Of a stretch of 64,000 bases of DNA, positions 52,529-63,287 are shown one piece after another. The notes beneath the pieces were generated by a model. The model ran no database searches and had not been told where the DNA came from. It saw only the letters and a list, made by a program, of their open reading frames with translations. Within the stretch, counting starts at the first letter, position 1. Each line of letters opens with the position of its first letter. The translations under genes and the position numbers were made by a program. Source of the DNA: Criblamydia sequanensis CRIB-18 (GTDB lineage Bacteria > Chlamydiota > Chlamydiia > Chlamydiales > Criblamydiaceae); the NCBI RefSeq assembly GCF_000750955.1, contig NZ_CCEJ010000012.1:33317-97316 (forward strand). Reading direction: 5' to 3'.

Positions 52529-54571
52529 CTATTTCTCACTTGTCACTTGATCCAATCCAAATGATGGGTGAGGGGGCTTTACGAAAAAACTTTTTTCGTT
52601 TCTTTCGCTTGGCTCCAACTCTTCTTCCCTTCTTTGCAATCCCTCATTAAGAAAATGAACAAATAATTGTCTCTGCTCTTTATCATCCGATCTAAAAATG
52701 TAGCCTAAGAAAGAGCTGTCATAAACTTGAACGAAGGTTTCGGCTAAAGAGCCCGGATGCCGGTTAAACCCTTGCAGGACTTTGGTAATTATTTTTTTTG
52801 CCTGAGGATTTTCAGCGGAAATAATCGCATAAACAAACTGCTCATCTTCCTCGACAATCAGATGAGAGTGTCTTTCTTTAAAAAACTCCCCTGAAATGGC
52901 ATTTAAGAGCATCATAAACAGCTTCTTTAATGATTTTGGCTCAAGCACAGTCCTCATGATAACGGGTGTCAGTGAATAGAAAAAGTTTTCTAAAAGTAAT
53001 TCACTATACTTAACCGATTCGCTCTTTAAGAGATTTCTTAGAGTTAAAAGAAGTTCATTTTGCTTGGATATCATACCGCCGTTATAGTCTCTAAACTCGC
53101 CTAAAACTCTTGTCATCTCCTCAACGACCGCTTGTCTTGCTTTATTAAGATCAATGGTATGATCCAGCCTTAAAAAATCTGCGCTTTTAATTTTTAAACG
53201 AAAGACGGTAGCTTCCTTTACAAACTTTTTTCGGATCATGCCAACTGTCTTGCATCTATCATGGACATACTGTAAAAAAGAGTTTGATTCATTAAACTGC
53301 TCCTGAAGGCTAAGACTGCCCGGCTTGACCACCCTTACAAAGATAATTGTAAATACAAGATCCGAGTGGGTTTGCTCATCGAAGGAGATAAATACTTGCG
53401 GTAAGTCCTGCAGATATCGCATTTGGCTGCTTATCGTTAAGACATTTCTCATAACCTCTTCTTCGTTTCGAGGCATAAAAACAGGGTGCATCAAATGAGC
53501 AATTCTATCTTTTAAATCAACAAAAAGACCTTGCTTCAAATGCTTCATTTCCAGGATTTTAAACGTCCCTCCCTCTATTTTTTCAACTTCTAGGTAGGCA
53601 GTGCAAATTTTCTCATTCCCTCTCTTATTAGCAATAAAAGAGCCGTCTACGGCTTTTACGCCTGGCATATAATTTTGAATGACTGTAAGCAAATGCTGTT
53701 CTTCAAAGAATTCCTTATCTTTTAAAAAATTGACTCCTACTAACACAGAAAGGATATTTCTCGAAAATAAACCATCTTCCCCTTGGATTGTTGTCTGGAA
53801 AATTTTAAGTTTTAAAAACCTTTTTTGAGGGTTTTCACGAACCGATTCCAAAAGCTCTTTTCTAAAGATGTACTGGGAAGTGATGATTTTTGTTAAATGG
53901 AAGGATTTTCTATGAGCTTTAAAGGCGTTATCACTGATAACAAGTAAATGCTGCATCTCGGTCATAATGTCGCGACCGATAAGGGGCTCATTTCGACGGA
54001 TTAAGTTTCTAATGCGGTCTTGAATAAGAACTGTCTTTTCATCAACTGAAATGCCTTTCACTTCCAATATTCTAGCGGCAAAGAAGCTTGATTCGACACC
54101 TAAACTTGCTTCCATTTCAATGATCGGCAGATTGCTTTCTATTTCAACAAGATCAGATGCATTAGTGATTGGAATCACAATCTCGCAAATCGTATAGACA
54201 TCTTCTCCAAATTCTTGAATACAAAAATCGGCGGCAAAAATCATGCCGACATCCAGCCTTTTTCCCGGGACAAGCCACATGCTAATAATTTCAAAAAAGA
54301 ATTTAAAAGCATTAGCTCTATAGCGGCTAAGCATAAAAAAGGAAAAGTTTTGAGGATTATCCTCGCACCTTAACGTTTTTACAAGCGGAAGCATCGAGAA
54401 AAAATAATCCTTTTTATCAAGGAAGGTTTCCTCTTCAGACATTTCAAAAAAAGATTCGGGGAGAAGTTTTTTTAAGGACTGCTCGATGGCGCTAACGTAA
54501 AGAAGGTTTCTTGATCCTTCAAACTTAGGATCAAAAACGGTTTGGATAGTCGGAAATCTAGGTTTTAACAT
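52529..54571 (-). CDS. Hypothetical protein, 680 residues
   Basis: A large soluble-looking protein with no signal peptide, membrane segment or motif I can name. It has mixed alpha/beta composition, with repeated patterns such as 'LLTLRNLLKSESVKYSELLLENFFYSLTP' and 'LKKLFMMLLNAISGEFFKERHSHLIVEED'; several stretches look like weakly repeated domains ('HLLVISDNAFKAHR', 'VLTISSQMRYLQDLP', each preceded by helices). The C-terminal tail is charged and Pro-containing. Its start overlaps the stop of the aspartate kinase gene by 7 bases, so the two are translationally coupled, but nothing suggests a regulatory ACT domain. Confidence 0.75.
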   Translation of the reverse strand: MLKPRFPTIQTVFDPKFEGSRNLLYVSAIEQSLKKLLPESFFEMSEEETFLDKKDYFFSMLPLVKTLRCEDNPQNFSFFMLSRYRANAFKFFFEIISMWLVPGKRLDVGMIFAADFCIQEFGEDVYTICEIVIPITNASDLVEIESNLPIIEMEASLGVESSFFAARILEVKGISVDEKTVLIQDRIRNLIRRNEPLIGRDIMTEMQHLLVISDNAFKAHRKSFHLTKIITSQYIFRKELLESVRENPQKRFLKLKIFQTTIQGEDGLFSRNILSVLVGVNFLKDKEFFEEQHLLTVIQNYMPGVKAVDGSFIANKRGNEKICTAYLEVEKIEGGTFKILEMKHLKQGLFVDLKDRIAHLMHPVFMPRNEEEVMRNVLTISSQMRYLQDLPQVFISFDEQTHSDLVFTIIFVRVVKPGSLSLQEQFNESNSFLQYVHDRCKTVGMIRKKFVKEATVFRLKIKSADFLRLDHTIDLNKARQAVVEEMTRVLGEFRDYNGGMISKQNELLLTLRNLLKSESVKYSELLLENFFYSLTPVIMRTVLEPKSLKKLFMMLLNAISGEFFKERHSHLIVEEDEQFVYAIISAENPQAKKIITKVLQGFNRHPGSLAETFVQVYDSSFLGYIFRSDDKEQRQLFVHFLNEGLQRREEELEPSERNEKSFFVKPPHPSFGLDQVTSEK

Positions 54572-55398
54572 TGACCAACCTTTAATCCCTTAAGAGAAAC
54601 TTGATAAGGTCTTGGGTCCAAACTCTCATAAAACAAAGTTTCTTCTTTTAAATAAGCATCCGAACCGATCACTGTGCCGTCATCATTTAAATCAATAAAC
54701 GAGCGTATACGAAGCCTCACCCTATCTTTTGCCAAGGCGATAGCTCTTGGATGCAGGATTTTAGCCCCTGCCAAAGTGATTTTTAAGGCCTCTTCGTAGC
54801 TTAAAAAATCATATTTTGAAGCTGTCTTATCAAGGTGGGGGTCTCTATCATAGATCCCCCTGACATCTTTATAAAATTCCACTTCGCTAAAAAAGTTTTC
54901 ACGATTTAAAGCTATAGCTAAGGCTACAGCTGTCGTGTCAGATCCTCCCCTGCCTAGTGTTGTAATTTCATTTTGCTCGGAAACCCCTTGAAAACCTGCT
55001 ACAATGGCCACTTGAGATTCATTTAAAGACTTCTCTATTCGATGAGGTTTTACGGCAATGATTCTTGCTTCTGAATGCGATGAGGTTGTTATAATTCCGG
55101 ACTGGCTTCCCGTAAAACTTTTGGCTTGCAAACCGATTTTATCCATCGCCATGGCCAAAAGGGAAATGCTGATCCGCTCACCGACTGTCACAAGCATATC
55201 ATATTCTCTTTTCGGAGGATTAGGATGAACTTCCTTTGCTAGATTGATCAACCGGTCGGTAGCGCCTTTCATGGCGCTGACCACCACGACGACTCTTTTT
55301 TTCTTTTCAATCTTGGATTTTACAATCTCTGCCACATGATCAAAGCAAGCAGGGGATGCGACAGCTGCCCCACCAAATTTAATGACAAGCGTTTTCAT
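54565..55398 (-). CDS. lysC: Aspartate kinase, catalytic domain only
   Basis: 277 residues against the 400-450 usual for aspartokinase. It phosphorylates L-aspartate, the first step towards diaminopimelate, lysine, threonine and methionine. The catalytic domain is complete: 'VIKFGGAAVASP' (normally K-F-G-G-T-S-V), 'SAMKGATDRLINL', 'TVGERISISLLAM', 'TTLGRGGSDTTAVALA' and 'YKDVRGIYDRDP'. The C-terminal pair of ACT domains that bind lysine or threonine is absent, and the next frame does not supply it. The enzyme should escape normal feedback. The starting motif GGAA is unusual. Confidence 0.87.
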   Translation of the reverse strand: MKTLVIKFGGAAVASPACFDHVAEIVKSKIEKKKRVVVVVSAMKGATDRLINLAKEVHPNPPKREYDMLVTVGERISISLLAMAMDKIGLQAKSFTGSQSGIITTSSHSEARIIAVKPHRIEKSLNESQVAIVAGFQGVSEQNEITTLGRGGSDTTAVALAIALNRENFFSEVEFYKDVRGIYDRDPHLDKTASKYDFLSYEEALKITLAGAKILHPRAIALAKDRVRLRIRSFIDLNDDGTVIGSDAYLKEETLFYESLDPRPYQVSLKGLKVGQC

Positions 55399-55882
55399 AA
55401 ATATTATTATATGTTCTTTGTAATTATAAAAATATTTTTAAACGAGAAGCTCCTAGAGGATCGAATGCGGTAAATCATAGTCAATGCCTCAAATTTAGTC
55501 CAACTCTTCAAAAAATAAGAAATATTAAATCGCCTAAATGTTTAGCGATAAAACGTTTTTTGACTTTTGGAACTCACTCTAAACAATCCCCTTAAAAATT
55601 GATATCAAAAACCATGAAAAATAAAAAATCTTTCCAAAATTTGAAAGTCTCGGGTTAGGTGCCATAAACTGTTGGAAAATAATTATTTTTCATGATAGTC
55701 TATCTTTTTATTATGCGCTTAACTTTCCTAAAATAGTTTTTAAAGCGCTAAGACATTTTCTCCTCGAGGGAAATTCTCGCGTTTTGCTAGCCTAAAATGT
55801 TCAATGAATTTTGCATTTCAACAGCGCTTTCAAGGTGAGATAAAACTATTCAAAGATAAACTTTTAAAATTATTTTTTTACC
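55399..55882. other. Gene-free stretch between lysC and queD-like gene
   Basis: 484 bases of divergent intergenic DNA. Only short frames and weak repeats are seen (for example gcgctt near 55716 with aagcgc near 55743). It should hold both promoters. No RNA gene is recognised. Confidence 0.4.
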
Positions 55883-56251
55883 ATGTTCGAACTTGAAAAA
55901 TCCTTTCGTTTTGAAGCAGGGCATTCACTCCCCCAAAGCAATAGCAAATGCCGAGTCCCGCACGGACACTCCTTTCTTTTGGTTGTAAAGATCCGGGCCG
56001 AAAAACTCCAAGAAGAGGGGCAGGAGCGGAATATGGTGGTTGATTTTAATGTTATTTCGAGTGTCGTAAGACCTTTAATAAACGAATATTTTGACCATTG
56101 CTGGCTGAATGACACCCTTCAAACAGACGCCCCGACAGTTGAGTTCATCGCTCGCTGGATCTACAATCGTTTAAAACCCGAGCTGCCGGACCTTTACTCG
56201 ATTACTCTACATGAAACCGACACACAAAAAGTCACTTTTTACGAAAGCTGA
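55883..56251 (+). CDS. queD: 6-pyruvoyl-tetrahydropterin synthase / QueD family protein
   Basis: 122 residues, the usual size. Zinc-binding His residues are in 'FRFEAGHSLP' and 'PHGHSFLL'; the catalytic Cys is in 'SKCRVPHGH'; the terminal 'HETDTQKVTFYE' carries the conserved Glu. The family includes QueD (6-carboxy-tetrahydropterin synthase of queuosine synthesis) and folate- or pterin-pathway members. 'MVVDFNVISSVVRPLINEYFDHCWLND' is typical of the group. I give QueD as the most common bacterial reading; the neighbours do not settle it. Transcribed alone. Confidence 0.8.
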   Translation: MFELEKSFRFEAGHSLPQSNSKCRVPHGHSFLLVVKIRAEKLQEEGQERNMVVDFNVISSVVRPLINEYFDHCWLNDTLQTDAPTVEFIARWIYNRLKPELPDLYSITLHETDTQKVTFYES

Positions 56252-56611
56252 CCTCAAATTCGATAAAAAACATTTACATCTATTCAAAGATACGATTTAA
56301 TACTTGCATATCCTTAAGGACTTCTTGAGCTGACCTTTCCAAAATAGCTGCCTTTGAGACAATGACTTTCTTGAAAGTCATTAGATCATTCCTGATGTTT
56401 TGCTCTAAATTCCAAGCAGTTTATTTTTGAGAAATAAAGCCTTTTTAGGGTAAAAATAAATTTGAAATCCGTGAAAAAACAAGTCAACTTTTAAATTTGT
56501 TTCAGGGTTTCAAAAGCCTTAGATTTTACCCTCTTTGCCGCTTGCTTTAATTCGGCAGCTTCTGGTAACCTTGTGGGATTAGATAAGTAAAACTGCAGGA
56601 GAAACCTTTAA
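56252..56611. other. rpsA leader and upstream region
   Basis: 360 bases. It holds a near-perfect dyad (56361-56382, listed separately), a small hairpin (tgccg ... cggca near 56537-56558) and a strong ribosome binding site AGGAGA at 56597-56602, ten bases before the rpsA ATG. A long leader is common for autoregulated S1. Confidence 0.45.
56361..56382. promoter_or_regulatory. 10-bp dyad upstream of rpsA
   Basis: Arms aatgactttc and gaaagtcatt around a 2-base centre. It lies 110 bases after the queD-like stop and 230 before rpsA. No T-run follows, so an operator is as likely as a terminator. Confidence 0.4.
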
Positions 56612-58393
56612 ATGTCGCAAAAAAAACAATACTCTTGGGAAGAAAAAGAAAACGTCTTAGACGATGTACTTTTTCAAGATGAAGAGGCAAAAGAATTTCA
56701 AAACCTTCTCAAAGAAGAAAAACTCGCCAACGAAAAAGAAGTTCCCCAATACACTCCCGGCACAATCCTCAAAGGCACAATTGTAGAAATCACGAAAGAC
56801 CATGTTGTGGTAGATGTCGGTTTAAAATCAGAAGGGCTAGTTCCTCTCTCCGAATTTTCAGATCCTGAGCAATTAGTACTTGATGGCGAAATCGAAGTGA
56901 TGCTCGAAGACGCGGAAGATGACAATGGTCAAATCGTTCTCTCAAGAGAAAAAGCCGAGCGTCAAAGACAATGGGAATACATCCTTGAGCATTGCGAAGA
57001 AGGTTCTATCGTTACAGGTAAAGTCATCCGCAAAGTTAAAGGCGGCTTGATGGTCGACATCGGCATGGAAGCCTTCCTTCCAGGCTCTCAAATCGACAAC
57101 AAGCGCATCAAAAACTTGGATGAATACCTTGGCAAAACTTACGAATTCAAGATTCTCAAGATCAATATCGAACGTAAGAACGTTGTCGTATCAAGACGCG
57201 AGCTTTTAGAAGCTGAAAGAATCTCGAAAAAAGCAGAACTTCTTGAAATGATCAAGCCTGGCGATATCCGCGAAGGCGTTGTAAAAAATATCACCGACTT
57301 CGGCGTTTTCTTAGACCTTGATGGCATTGATGGGCTTCTCCACATTACAGACATGACCTGGAAGCGTATAAAGCATCCTTCCGAAATGATCCAATTAGGT
57401 CAAAAACTAGAAGTAATGATCCTTAATATAGACAGAGAAAAAGGACGCGTTGCACTTGGACTTAAGCAGAAAGGACCAAATCCTTGGGACGAAATTGAAA
57501 AGAAATACCCTCCGGGAACAAGAGTTCATGGTAAAATTGTAAACCTCCTTCCTTATGGCGCTTTCATTGAAATTGAAACAGGCATTGAAGGACTTATCCA
57601 CGTATCGGAAATGTCTTGGGTAAAAAACATCACTGATCCAAGCGAAGTTGTTAAAAAAGGTGAAGAAGTTGAAGCCATCGTTCTTTCAGTACAAAAAGAA
57701 GAAGGCAAAATCTCCTTAGGCATCAAGCAAACAGAGCACAATCCTTGGGATGATGTTGAACAGAAATACCCTGTCGGCAAAAACGTAAAAGTTGAAATCC
57801 GCAATTTAACAAACTATGGCGCTTTTGTTGAACTCGAGCCTGGCGTTGAAGGCCTTATCCATATCTCCGACTTGAGCTGGATAAAAAAGGTTTCCCACCC
57901 CTCTGAGATCTTAAGCAAAGGCGATATGGTCCATGCGGTTATTTTATCAGTAGACCGTGAAAGTAAAAAAATCACTCTTGGAATGAAGCAATTGAGCTCC
58001 AATCCTTGGGAAGACATTGAAAAAACAATTCCGGTTGGTTCTTTGGTTAAAGGCAAAGTCAGCAAAATCACAGCTTTTGGTGCATTTGTAGAACTTGAAA
58101 ATGGCCTTGAAGGACTTATTCATGTCACTGAGCTATCTGATCAAGCATTCGGAAAAGTTGAAGATGTCGTTTCTAAAGGCGATGAAGTGACTGCCAAGGT
58201 TATTAAATTAGACCCTGAGCATAAAAAAATTGCTCTGTCTATTAAAGAATACCAAATCGATCAAAACCAATGCAGTCAAGATGACATTGTTGTTGGAGCT
58301 CCCGGAAAAGACAAAGAAAAACGCGAGCGCGGCCGAGACAAAAAAGAAAAAGAAAAAGAGAGCTTTGACGAGGACGAAGAAGGCGAAGAGTAG
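56612..58393 (+). CDS. rpsA: 30S ribosomal protein S1
   Basis: 593 residues with six S1 RNA-binding repeats, recognisable by '[33 protein letters not shown]', then '[32 protein letters not shown]', '[33 protein letters not shown]' and so on, each closed by 'KGE-V-A-VL-VD-E--KI-LG-KQ'. S1 brings mRNA to the small subunit. The last ~30 residues are an alternating basic and acidic low-complexity tail ([16 protein letters not shown] ... DEDEEGEE). A strong terminator follows, so it is transcribed apart from nusA. Confidence 0.96.
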   Translation: MSQKKQYSWEEKENVLDDVLFQDEEAKEFQNLLKEEKLANEKEVPQYTPGTILKGTIVEITKDHVVVDVGLKSEGLVPLSEFSDPEQLVLDGEIEVMLEDAEDDNGQIVLSREKAERQRQWEYILEHCEEGSIVTGKVIRKVKGGLMVDIGMEAFLPGSQIDNKRIKNLDEYLGKTYEFKILKINIERKNVVVSRRELLEAERISKKAELLEMIKPGDIREGVVKNITDFGVFLDLDGIDGLLHITDMTWKRIKHPSEMIQLGQKLEVMILNIDREKGRVALGLKQKGPNPWDEIEKKYPPGTRVHGKIVNLLPYGAFIEIETGIEGLIHVSEMSWVKNITDPSEVVKKGEEVEAIVLSVQKEEGKISLGIKQTEHNPWDDVEQKYPVGKNVKVEIRNLTNYGAFVELEPGVEGLIHISDLSWIKKVSHPSEILSKGDMVHAVILSVDRESKKITLGMKQLSSNPWEDIEKTIPVGSLVKGKVSKITAFGAFVELENGLEGLIHVTELSDQAFGKVEDVVSKGDEVTAKVIKLDPEHKKIALSIKEYQIDQNQCSQDDIVVGAPGKDKEKRERGRDKKEKEKESFDEDEEGEE

Positions 58394-58445
58394 TCTCGCT
58401 TGATTTGAATCATTAAGCTTTCAAAACTTTAAATGATTTGTTTTG

Positions 58446-58483
58446 AAGGCGGACAACGCAAAAATTTGCTTGTCCGCCTTTTA
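58446..58483 (+). terminator. Rho-independent terminator after rpsA
   Basis: 11-bp perfect stem, aaggcggacaa (58446-58456) and ttgtccgcctt (58470-58480), with further pairing in the loop, then a short T-run. It lies 53 bases after the rpsA stop. Confidence 0.85.
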
Positions 58484-58801
58484 ATTAATCCAAAATCGTG
58501 TTTTGTTTTCGTAAAAAATAGGACGAAAGTCTAAGATTAAGCGGCAAAAACGATTTAATATAGGTTAGCCCGCAAACTGAATTTCTCTTTTAGCGGGAAC
58601 AATAAAAAACTAGTTACAACAAGCGTTTAAGCTAGTTTAGGATCTAGTTACAGAAATAGCGTATGAAAAAGTCTTTTGCCAATTGACCTCTTAAGTAAAG
58701 CCAAGAATAAAAGGCAATGAAAAGCACCTTTATAGCCGAAATGATATTTGTAGCTAAAATCCTTAAAAAAGTTAATAACATGCAACCCATAATTGTCACT
58801 C

Positions 58802-58859
58802 AACGCTTAGCACCTAAAAAATTTAGAAAGCGTTAACAATTAGACATCAACTTAAGGGG
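58802..58859 (+). promoter_or_regulatory. Leader hairpin and ribosome binding site of nusA
   Basis: aacgctt (58802-58808) pairs with aagcgtt (58828-58834), with an inner ctaaa/tttag stem between. It sits 20 bases before the Shine-Dalgarno AAGGGG (58854-58859), which is six bases from the ATG at 58866. NusA is autoregulated in other bacteria; whether this hairpin takes part is unknown. Confidence 0.4.
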
Positions 58860-58865
58860 CGTTAA

Positions 58866-60140
58866 ATGAACAAAGATCTTATTGCCATCTTTGAATATCT
58901 AGAGCGTGAAAAAGGTATTCAACGCGATATTGTGATTAAAGCCATTGAAGAATCGCTTTGCGCAGCTGCAAGAAAAAGCATTACCGGCGCTTCAAATGTT
59001 ACAGTGACGATCAATCCAAAAACCGGTAACATCGATGTCCTATCCGAGAAAGAAATTGTCGATCAGGTAGAAGTCGCGGCCCAAGAAATTTCACTGGAAG
59101 AAGCACGTAAAATTGATCCTGAATGCCAGATCGGCCAATTTATCGATATCGTCGTCACTCCAAAAGACTTTGGTCGAATCGCCGCTCAAAAAGCGCGCCA
59201 AATTATTAGCCGCAAATTAAAGAGCGCTGAAAGAGATGTCATCTATGAAGAATATCGTCATAGAATCAATGACCTTGTTTCAGGGACTGTAAAAAGATTT
59301 ATAAAAGGGGCGAATCTCGTTGTCGACTTAGGAAAAGTTGAAGCGGTTATGCCCATGAGGGAGTACCCTAAAATTGAAAAATATCATATCGGAGACAAAG
59401 TTTTAGCCCTTCTTAAGGAAGTGGTCGACACAGAAAACGGCGGTGCCGAAGTTATCCTCTCAAGATCAAGTCCCGAATTTGTAAAGCAGCTTCTCATTCA
59501 AGAAGTCCCTGAAATATCAGATGGTATTGTTCAAATAGAAAGAATTGTAAGAGAGCCCGGCTACAGAACTAAGTTGACGGTCAGATCCCAAGACAGCCGT
59601 GTTGATCCTGTCGGCGCTTGCGTTGGCATGCGCGGCATGCGTGTCAAGAATGTGGTGCGAGAGATTCATAATGAAAAAATTGACATTATTCCTTTTTCGG
59701 ATGAGCCGATTGAGTTATTGCAAAACACCTTATCTCCTATGGAGATTCGCAAAATAAATATCAGCGAAGATGAAAAACTTGTATCGATCGTTGTTGAAGA
59801 TGACGACTATGCGACAGTCATTGGAAAACGCGGCATGAATGCCAGGCTTACAAGCCAGCTTATCGGTTATGAACTAGACGTTCAGAAGATGACCGAGTAC
59901 AAGATGACCTTGGCATTACAAAGAAATGAACTTGCTAATTCAAACGATCCGGCTCTTGACCAGGAATTGACCCATATTGAGGGTGTCAATTCACTAATTT
60001 TTGAGCTTCTTATTGAAAGAGGTTATAACACACCGAAAAAGCTATTAACGGCAAACCCAGAAAAACTCGCTTCAATTCCAGGCATAAGCCTCGAAACAGC
60101 GGACAAGATATTAGATCAAATTCGCAAACAAAGGATGTAG
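58866..60140 (+). CDS. nusA: Transcription termination/antitermination factor NusA
   Basis: 424 residues. Domain order: an N-terminal RNA-polymerase-binding domain ([35 protein letters not shown]), an S1 domain ('[28 protein letters not shown]'), two KH domains ('[23 protein letters not shown]', '[19 protein letters not shown]'), and one C-terminal helix-hairpin-helix segment ('[22 protein letters not shown]'). It binds RNA polymerase and nascent RNA to tune pausing and termination. infB follows after 4 bases, the classic nusA-infB order. Confidence 0.97.
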   Translation: MNKDLIAIFEYLEREKGIQRDIVIKAIEESLCAAARKSITGASNVTVTINPKTGNIDVLSEKEIVDQVEVAAQEISLEEARKIDPECQIGQFIDIVVTPKDFGRIAAQKARQIISRKLKSAERDVIYEEYRHRINDLVSGTVKRFIKGANLVVDLGKVEAVMPMREYPKIEKYHIGDKVLALLKEVVDTENGGAEVILSRSSPEFVKQLLIQEVPEISDGIVQIERIVREPGYRTKLTVRSQDSRVDPVGACVGMRGMRVKNVVREIHNEKIDIIPFSDEPIELLQNTLSPMEIRKINISEDEKLVSIVVEDDDYATVIGKRGMNARLTSQLIGYELDVQKMTEYKMTLALQRNELANSNDPALDQELTHIEGVNSLIFELLIERGYNTPKKLLTANPEKLASIPGISLETADKILDQIRKQRM

Positions 60141-60144
60141 TGCG

Positions 60145-62874
60145 TTGGCTAAAAACCTTAAACTAAACATCAAAAACACGCAGCTTGCTAAAGCTATCAA
60201 CTTAGATAGTGTAAAAGATAAGCTTGCTAAAAAGAAAGCGCCCGCAACTAAAGAAAAGGAGCCGGCGGTAAAACAACCTGCTGCTCCCAAAGCCAAATTG
60301 CCAAAAGCAAAGCCAGCACCTCGCGAGCTGCAAGAAACGATTGAAGTGAAGGAAGATACTCCAAAAATCAGAGCTCGTTCACGCTCTGTATTTGCAGAGC
60401 CTGAGAAACGTGAAGATTTAGAAGAAGTCTCTTTTGAAGAGCCATCCCAAGAAAGCGAATCTGAAGTTGAAGTGCCTCTTCAAACTGAAGAAGTGGAAAT
60501 GGAGACAGAAGAAGCTCCCCATGAGACCTTCGAGCCGATCGCTCAGGAAGAGATTCAACCGATTGTTGAGACAGTTATTGAAGAGATCGTAGCTCCGGAA
60601 CCTACGCCTGAAGCTCCTGTTCAAAAAGAACCGGAAGTAGTCAAGCCAGTCGTTCCTCCTGTAAGAGATTTCGAACCTTTAAAGCCGGTTGAGCCAAAAG
60701 CTCCCCCCGTTAAACTCGGGCCGACCGGCAGGCACGTCAAAGACTTACTGCCTGCTGACTGGGGTAAGAAAAAGCCTCTTCCTACTGATAAGCCGGCTCC
60801 TGGGCAACCTCCAAAGAAAAGCTCGGAAGAAAAACCGAAAACTTCAGATGAGCGGGCTAAAGAAAAAACAAAAGAAAAACCTGCCAGAAGTCTGGACCTC
60901 GATCTTGATGATGAAGAAAAGAAAAAAGGAAAGTCCGGAAAATTCAAGGAGTTTAAAGACCTAAAACCTGCAAAAAAACAGGATAAATCCCGTTTTGACT
61001 CAAGGGATCGTCAAGGGCTTAGAGAAAGCGACGAGGATCTCAGATGGAGAAAACGTAGACACAAATCACAGAAATACGAAATTGAAGATACAACGATAAG
61101 ACCGTCTTCTTTAAAAATTCGTGTGCCTATCAGCATTAAAGATTTAGCCGTTCAAATGAAGCTAAAAGCTTCGCAGCTTGTCGAAAAATTATTTATGCAA
61201 GGGCTTGTTCTGACCTTAAATGACCTTCTTGATGATGAGACCACAATCCAACTTCTCGGTCAAGAATTTGGCTGTGAAATCACAATTGATTCTTCAGAGC
61301 AAGAAAGAATTAGAATTACCGATAAGACAATTAAAGAAGAAGTGTCTCTTACAAGCGAAGATTTACTAGAACCAAGAGCGCCGATTGTCGCTTTCATGGG
61401 TCACGTTGACCACGGAAAAACAAGCCTTATCGATGCTATCCGAAAAAGTAATCGAGCAGCTTCAGAAGCCGGAGCCATCACACAGCACATTGGCGCTTTC
61501 CGCTGTAAAACAGCCGTTGGCGACATCGCAATTTTGGACACACCGGGCCACGAAGCTTTCTCAGCTATGAGGGCAAGAGGTGCCGATGCAACAGACATTG
61601 TAGTTCTTGTTGTTGCAGGCGATGAAGGGATAAGACAGCAAACTATCGAAGCCATCCAGCAAGCTAAAGAAGCGAAGGTCACGATCGTTGTTGCGATTAA
61701 CAAATGTGATAAGCCTAATTTCGATCAGGAACTTGTCTATAGACAACTTTCTGAGCAAGAACTTCTCCCGGAAGCTTGGGGTGGAACCACAATTACCGTT
61801 AATTGTTCTGCTGTAACCGGCCAAGGAATTCCTGAGCTTCTTGAAATGCTCGCTCTTCAATCTGAGGTCTTGGAATTAAAGGCGGCTCCTTCCGCAAGAG
61901 CAAGAGGGGTTGTCTTGGAATCCGAGATGCATAAAGGACTTGGTCCTGTTGCGACCGTGCTTGTTCAAAACGGTACTTTAAAAGTCGGCAATTCTTGCGT
62001 TTTTGATTACCACTTCGGACGCATTAAAACCATGCGTGACGAATTTGGAAATCCTCTGCAAGAAGCGGGCCCTTCAACTCCTGTTGAAGTCACAGGTCTT
62101 TCCGGTTTACCGGAAGCCGGACAGGAATTCATAGTCGTAAAAGATGAGAAAGAAGCCAAGATTATCTCAGATGTAAGATCTCAAGATAGAAGGCAAACTA
62201 CTCTAACCGTTAAGAAAGCTGTTTCATTAGAGAAATTAATGGAAGGCTCAAAAGATGTTCCACAGAAAACATTAACCCTTATCTTAAGAGCAGACGTACA
62301 AGGTTCGCTTGAAGCCCTCCGTGCAGGACTTTTAAAAATCGATTCCAAAAAAGTTGATTTGAATATCATCTTTGCAGGCGTTGGTGAAATTTCTGAATCG
62401 GATGTGCAATTTGCCAATGCTTCTAACGCGGTTATTATTGGTTTTCATACCCAAATTGAAGGCCACGCAGAACCGCTTATTAAGCAATACGGCGTCATCG
62501 TAAAACTCCATGATATTATTTATCATGCAATTGATGATGTAAAAGAGTTAATGGCAGCGCAGCTTGACAAGATAGCTATTGAAACTGATAAAGCTAAAGT
62601 TGAAGTTCGAGCCACTTTTAAATCTTCCCAGCATGGTGTGATTGCGGGTTGTTATGTCTTGGAAGGGACCGTCAACCGTAATTACCACGTTAAACTTATC
62701 CGTGCCGGAAGCGAGATCTGGAAAGGTTCCATCTCCTCTCTAAAGCGGGTTAAGGATGATGTTCGCGAGGTTTCAAAAGGTTTTGAGTGCGGTATTCTTC
62801 TTGGAACCAATGATGTACAAGCAGGTGACCTCTTAAATGTTTATGAAGTGACCTACATTAAACAAACTCTTTAA
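60145..62874 (+). CDS. infB: Translation initiation factor IF-2
   Basis: 909 residues. It is a GTPase that brings initiator tRNA to the ribosome. The start is a TTG at 60145 (translated [16 protein letters not shown]), chosen because AAAGGA (60130-60135) lies 9 bases upstream and no ATG is close. Residues ~20-330 are a long, charged, Pro/Glu/Lys-rich linker. The G domain has G1 'GHVDHGKTS' at 419-427, '[16 protein letters not shown]', and 'NKCDKP'. The C-terminal domains follow to '[11 protein letters not shown]'. The long linker is typical of bacterial IF-2. Confidence 0.96.
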   Translation: MAKNLKLNIKNTQLAKAINLDSVKDKLAKKKAPATKEKEPAVKQPAAPKAKLPKAKPAPRELQETIEVKEDTPKIRARSRSVFAEPEKREDLEEVSFEEPSQESESEVEVPLQTEEVEMETEEAPHETFEPIAQEEIQPIVETVIEEIVAPEPTPEAPVQKEPEVVKPVVPPVRDFEPLKPVEPKAPPVKLGPTGRHVKDLLPADWGKKKPLPTDKPAPGQPPKKSSEEKPKTSDERAKEKTKEKPARSLDLDLDDEEKKKGKSGKFKEFKDLKPAKKQDKSRFDSRDRQGLRESDEDLRWRKRRHKSQKYEIEDTTIRPSSLKIRVPISIKDLAVQMKLKASQLVEKLFMQGLVLTLNDLLDDETTIQLLGQEFGCEITIDSSEQERIRITDKTIKEEVSLTSEDLLEPRAPIVAFMGHVDHGKTSLIDAIRKSNRAASEAGAITQHIGAFRCKTAVGDIAILDTPGHEAFSAMRARGADATDIVVLVVAGDEGIRQQTIEAIQQAKEAKVTIVVAINKCDKPNFDQELVYRQLSEQELLPEAWGGTTITVNCSAVTGQGIPELLEMLALQSEVLELKAAPSARARGVVLESEMHKGLGPVATVLVQNGTLKVGNSCVFDYHFGRIKTMRDEFGNPLQEAGPSTPVEVTGLSGLPEAGQEFIVVKDEKEAKIISDVRSQDRRQTTLTVKKAVSLEKLMEGSKDVPQKTLTLILRADVQGSLEALRAGLLKIDSKKVDLNIIFAGVGEISESDVQFANASNAVIIGFHTQIEGHAEPLIKQYGVIVKLHDIIYHAIDDVKELMAAQLDKIAIETDKAKVEVRATFKSSQHGVIAGCYVLEGTVNRNYHVKLIRAGSEIWKGSISSLKRVKDDVREVSKGFECGILLGTNDVQAGDLLNVYEVTYIKQTL

Positions 62875-62891
62875 CTCTTTTGTGAGCGGAA

Positions 62892-63287
62892 ATGGCAATA
62901 AACCGAACAGATCGATTGAACTCTCTTTTGAAAGAAGTAATTTCCGATGTCATTAAACGGCAAGTTAAAAATCCTCTTGTAGCAGAATTAATCACTGTTA
63001 CAAGAGTGGATATTACAAAAGATTTGAAGCATGCCAAAGTTTATGTCAGCGTCATCGGCGATGAACATGTGCAGAAAAAAACTCTGGAGGCTTTGACCTC
63101 AGCTGCAGGATTTATCGCAGTCAACTCTTCAAAAGAAGTGGTGATGCGTTTTTTCCCGGCTCTTCATTTTTATCTTGATGACTCTGTAGAAAAGCATATG
63201 CGCATTGAAGAGATCCTAAAAGAAATTCATGAAGAAGAAGAAGGCCGCCCCAAAGGAAATGACGAAGATGATAGAGAAGAGTCCTGA
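62892..63287 (+). CDS. rbfA: Ribosome-binding factor A
   Basis: 131 residues. It assists late maturation of the 30S subunit and 16S rRNA processing. The family pattern 'RTDRLNSLLKEVISDVIKRQVKNPLVAELITVTRVDITKDLKHAKVYVSVIGD' and 'LRF-PALHFYLDDSVEKHMRIEEIL' (here MRFFPALHFYLDDS) are clear. The C-terminus is acidic. It starts 17 bases after infB and its end overlaps truB by 20 bases, so the three are translated from one mRNA. Confidence 0.96.
   Translation: MAINRTDRLNSLLKEVISDVIKRQVKNPLVAELITVTRVDITKDLKHAKVYVSVIGDEHVQKKTLEALTSAAGFIAVNSSKEVVMRFFPALHFYLDDSVEKHMRIEEILKEIHEEEEGRPKGNDEDDREES

Larger units (their letters stand above)
58394..58865. other. Intergenic region between rpsA and nusA
   Basis: 472 bases. 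It contains the rpsA terminator and, after it, the promoter region of the nusA operon. A TTGACC at 58683-58688 with AATAAA 17 bases later is a possible but weak promoter. A hairpin lies just before the nusA ribosome binding site. Confidence 0.5.

Noticed and set aside
54565..54571. Aspartate kinase as a frameshifted gene whose ACT domains continue in the next reading frame
   Set aside because: The overlapping 680-residue protein has no ACT-like pattern and starts with its own ATG, so the kinase seems to be short by design.
61401..61703. Long open frames antisense to infB, rpsA, leuS and the 1049-residue gene (e.g. 61401-61703, 57553-57804, 16458-16766, 11589-11975)
   Set aside because: They lie opposite strongly conserved coding sequence, have no family similarity or ribosome binding site, and follow the codon pattern of the true strand.
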